From Vibrio artabrorum (lineage in GTDB: Bacteria; Pseudomonadota; Gammaproteobacteria; Enterobacterales; Vibrionaceae): a DNA stretch of 64,000 nt. Below, piece by piece: positions 63,929 through 64,000 of this stretch. The stretch lies in contig NZ_AP025459.1 of NCBI RefSeq assembly GCF_024347295.1, forward strand, positions 1,054,001 through 1,118,000, written 5' to 3'. Position 1 is the stretch's first letter; each line of letters opens with the position of its first letter. The translations under genes and the position numbers were made by a program. The notes below the pieces were generated by a model. The model was not told where the DNA came from. It did no database searches and worked only from the letters and a program-made list of their open reading frames with translations.

Positions 63929-64000
63929 ACGCAAGATACCTTCAATTATTGAATTAATAATAAAGCTAGTACTGGGTTGATAAGTTGTCAATAACATCGA

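Larger units (their letters stand above)
34304..64000. mobile_element. Integrated genomic island in trxC (right end outside window)
   Basis: From the trxC break onwards no core Vibrio gene appears for at least 29.7 kb. Gene content is restriction and defence-like genes plus a four-gene recombinase module at the far right, all but one gene on the minus strand. The exact left junction is within or just after codon 70 of trxC. The position of the recombinases, next to the window end, suggests the right boundary and the trxC 3' part lie close beyond 64000. Inference from gene content; the joining site itself is only partly visible. Confidence 0.8.

Noticed and set aside
1..64000. CRISPR arrays, rRNA or tRNA genes, IS elements
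   Set aside because: No regularly spaced repeats, no rRNA-like sequence, no tRNA-like fold and no DDE transposase was seen while reading the window.

Overview
The window reads as Vibrionaceae chromosomal DNA, most likely the second chromosome of a Vibrio species. The evidence is gene content and order that I know from Vibrio cholerae chromosome II: a ddl-type ligase, a SUI1/YciH gene, the vxrABCDE two-component operon, pntAB, and a fabH2/trxC pair. All names come from reading the translations; no database search was run.

Positions 1-34300 are core genome. Blocks in order: a 5'-truncated D-Ala-D-Ala ligase; a lone tyrosine recombinase; a small conserved protein and yciH; about 1.2 kb without a convincing gene; the leftward operon vxrA-vxrB-vxrC-vxrD-vxrE; pntA-pntB; a ComFB-domain protein with a HlyU-like protein, divergent from a membrane diguanylate cyclase; an outer-membrane autotransporter-like barrel; a response regulator-GGDEF protein; cobQ-modA-modB-modC; two small exported proteins; ybiT; a retropepsin-like lipoprotein; an aspartate/aromatic aminotransferase; nrdD-nrdG with tandem NrdR boxes and a perfect FNR box upstream; a secreted nuclease; a split YeeE/YedE transporter behind two matching operators; a glycosyltransferase; and fabH2.

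At about 34300 the thioredoxin-2 gene (trxC) is cut just after its WCxPC active-site codons. Everything from there to the window end looks like one integrated island of at least 29.7 kb, written almost entirely on the minus strand. From left to right it holds: (a) a two-gene cassette, a 473-residue winged-helix protein and a 1652-residue protein combining an NERD nuclease-like domain, two kinase-like domains and a UPF1-type SF1 helicase; (b) a seven-gene type I restriction-modification cluster (a 78-residue likely controller, hsdM, hsdS, two DUF262 proteins, hsdR, a YgjP-like metallopeptidase), with the two DUF262 (GmrSD-like) genes inserted between specificity and restriction subunits; (c) an SF2 helicase with a winged-helix/coiled-coil partner, divergent from an XRE repressor over twin operators; and (d) a translationally coupled module of three large tyrosine-recombinase-family proteins plus a small coiled-coil protein, probably the integration machinery. 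The missing 3' half of trxC should lie just beyond the right edge if the recombinases mark the other island end.

The best candidates for an under-described system are the NERD/double-kinase/helicase cassette, the DUF262-embedded type I cluster, and the trxC-targeting recombinase module that carries them.
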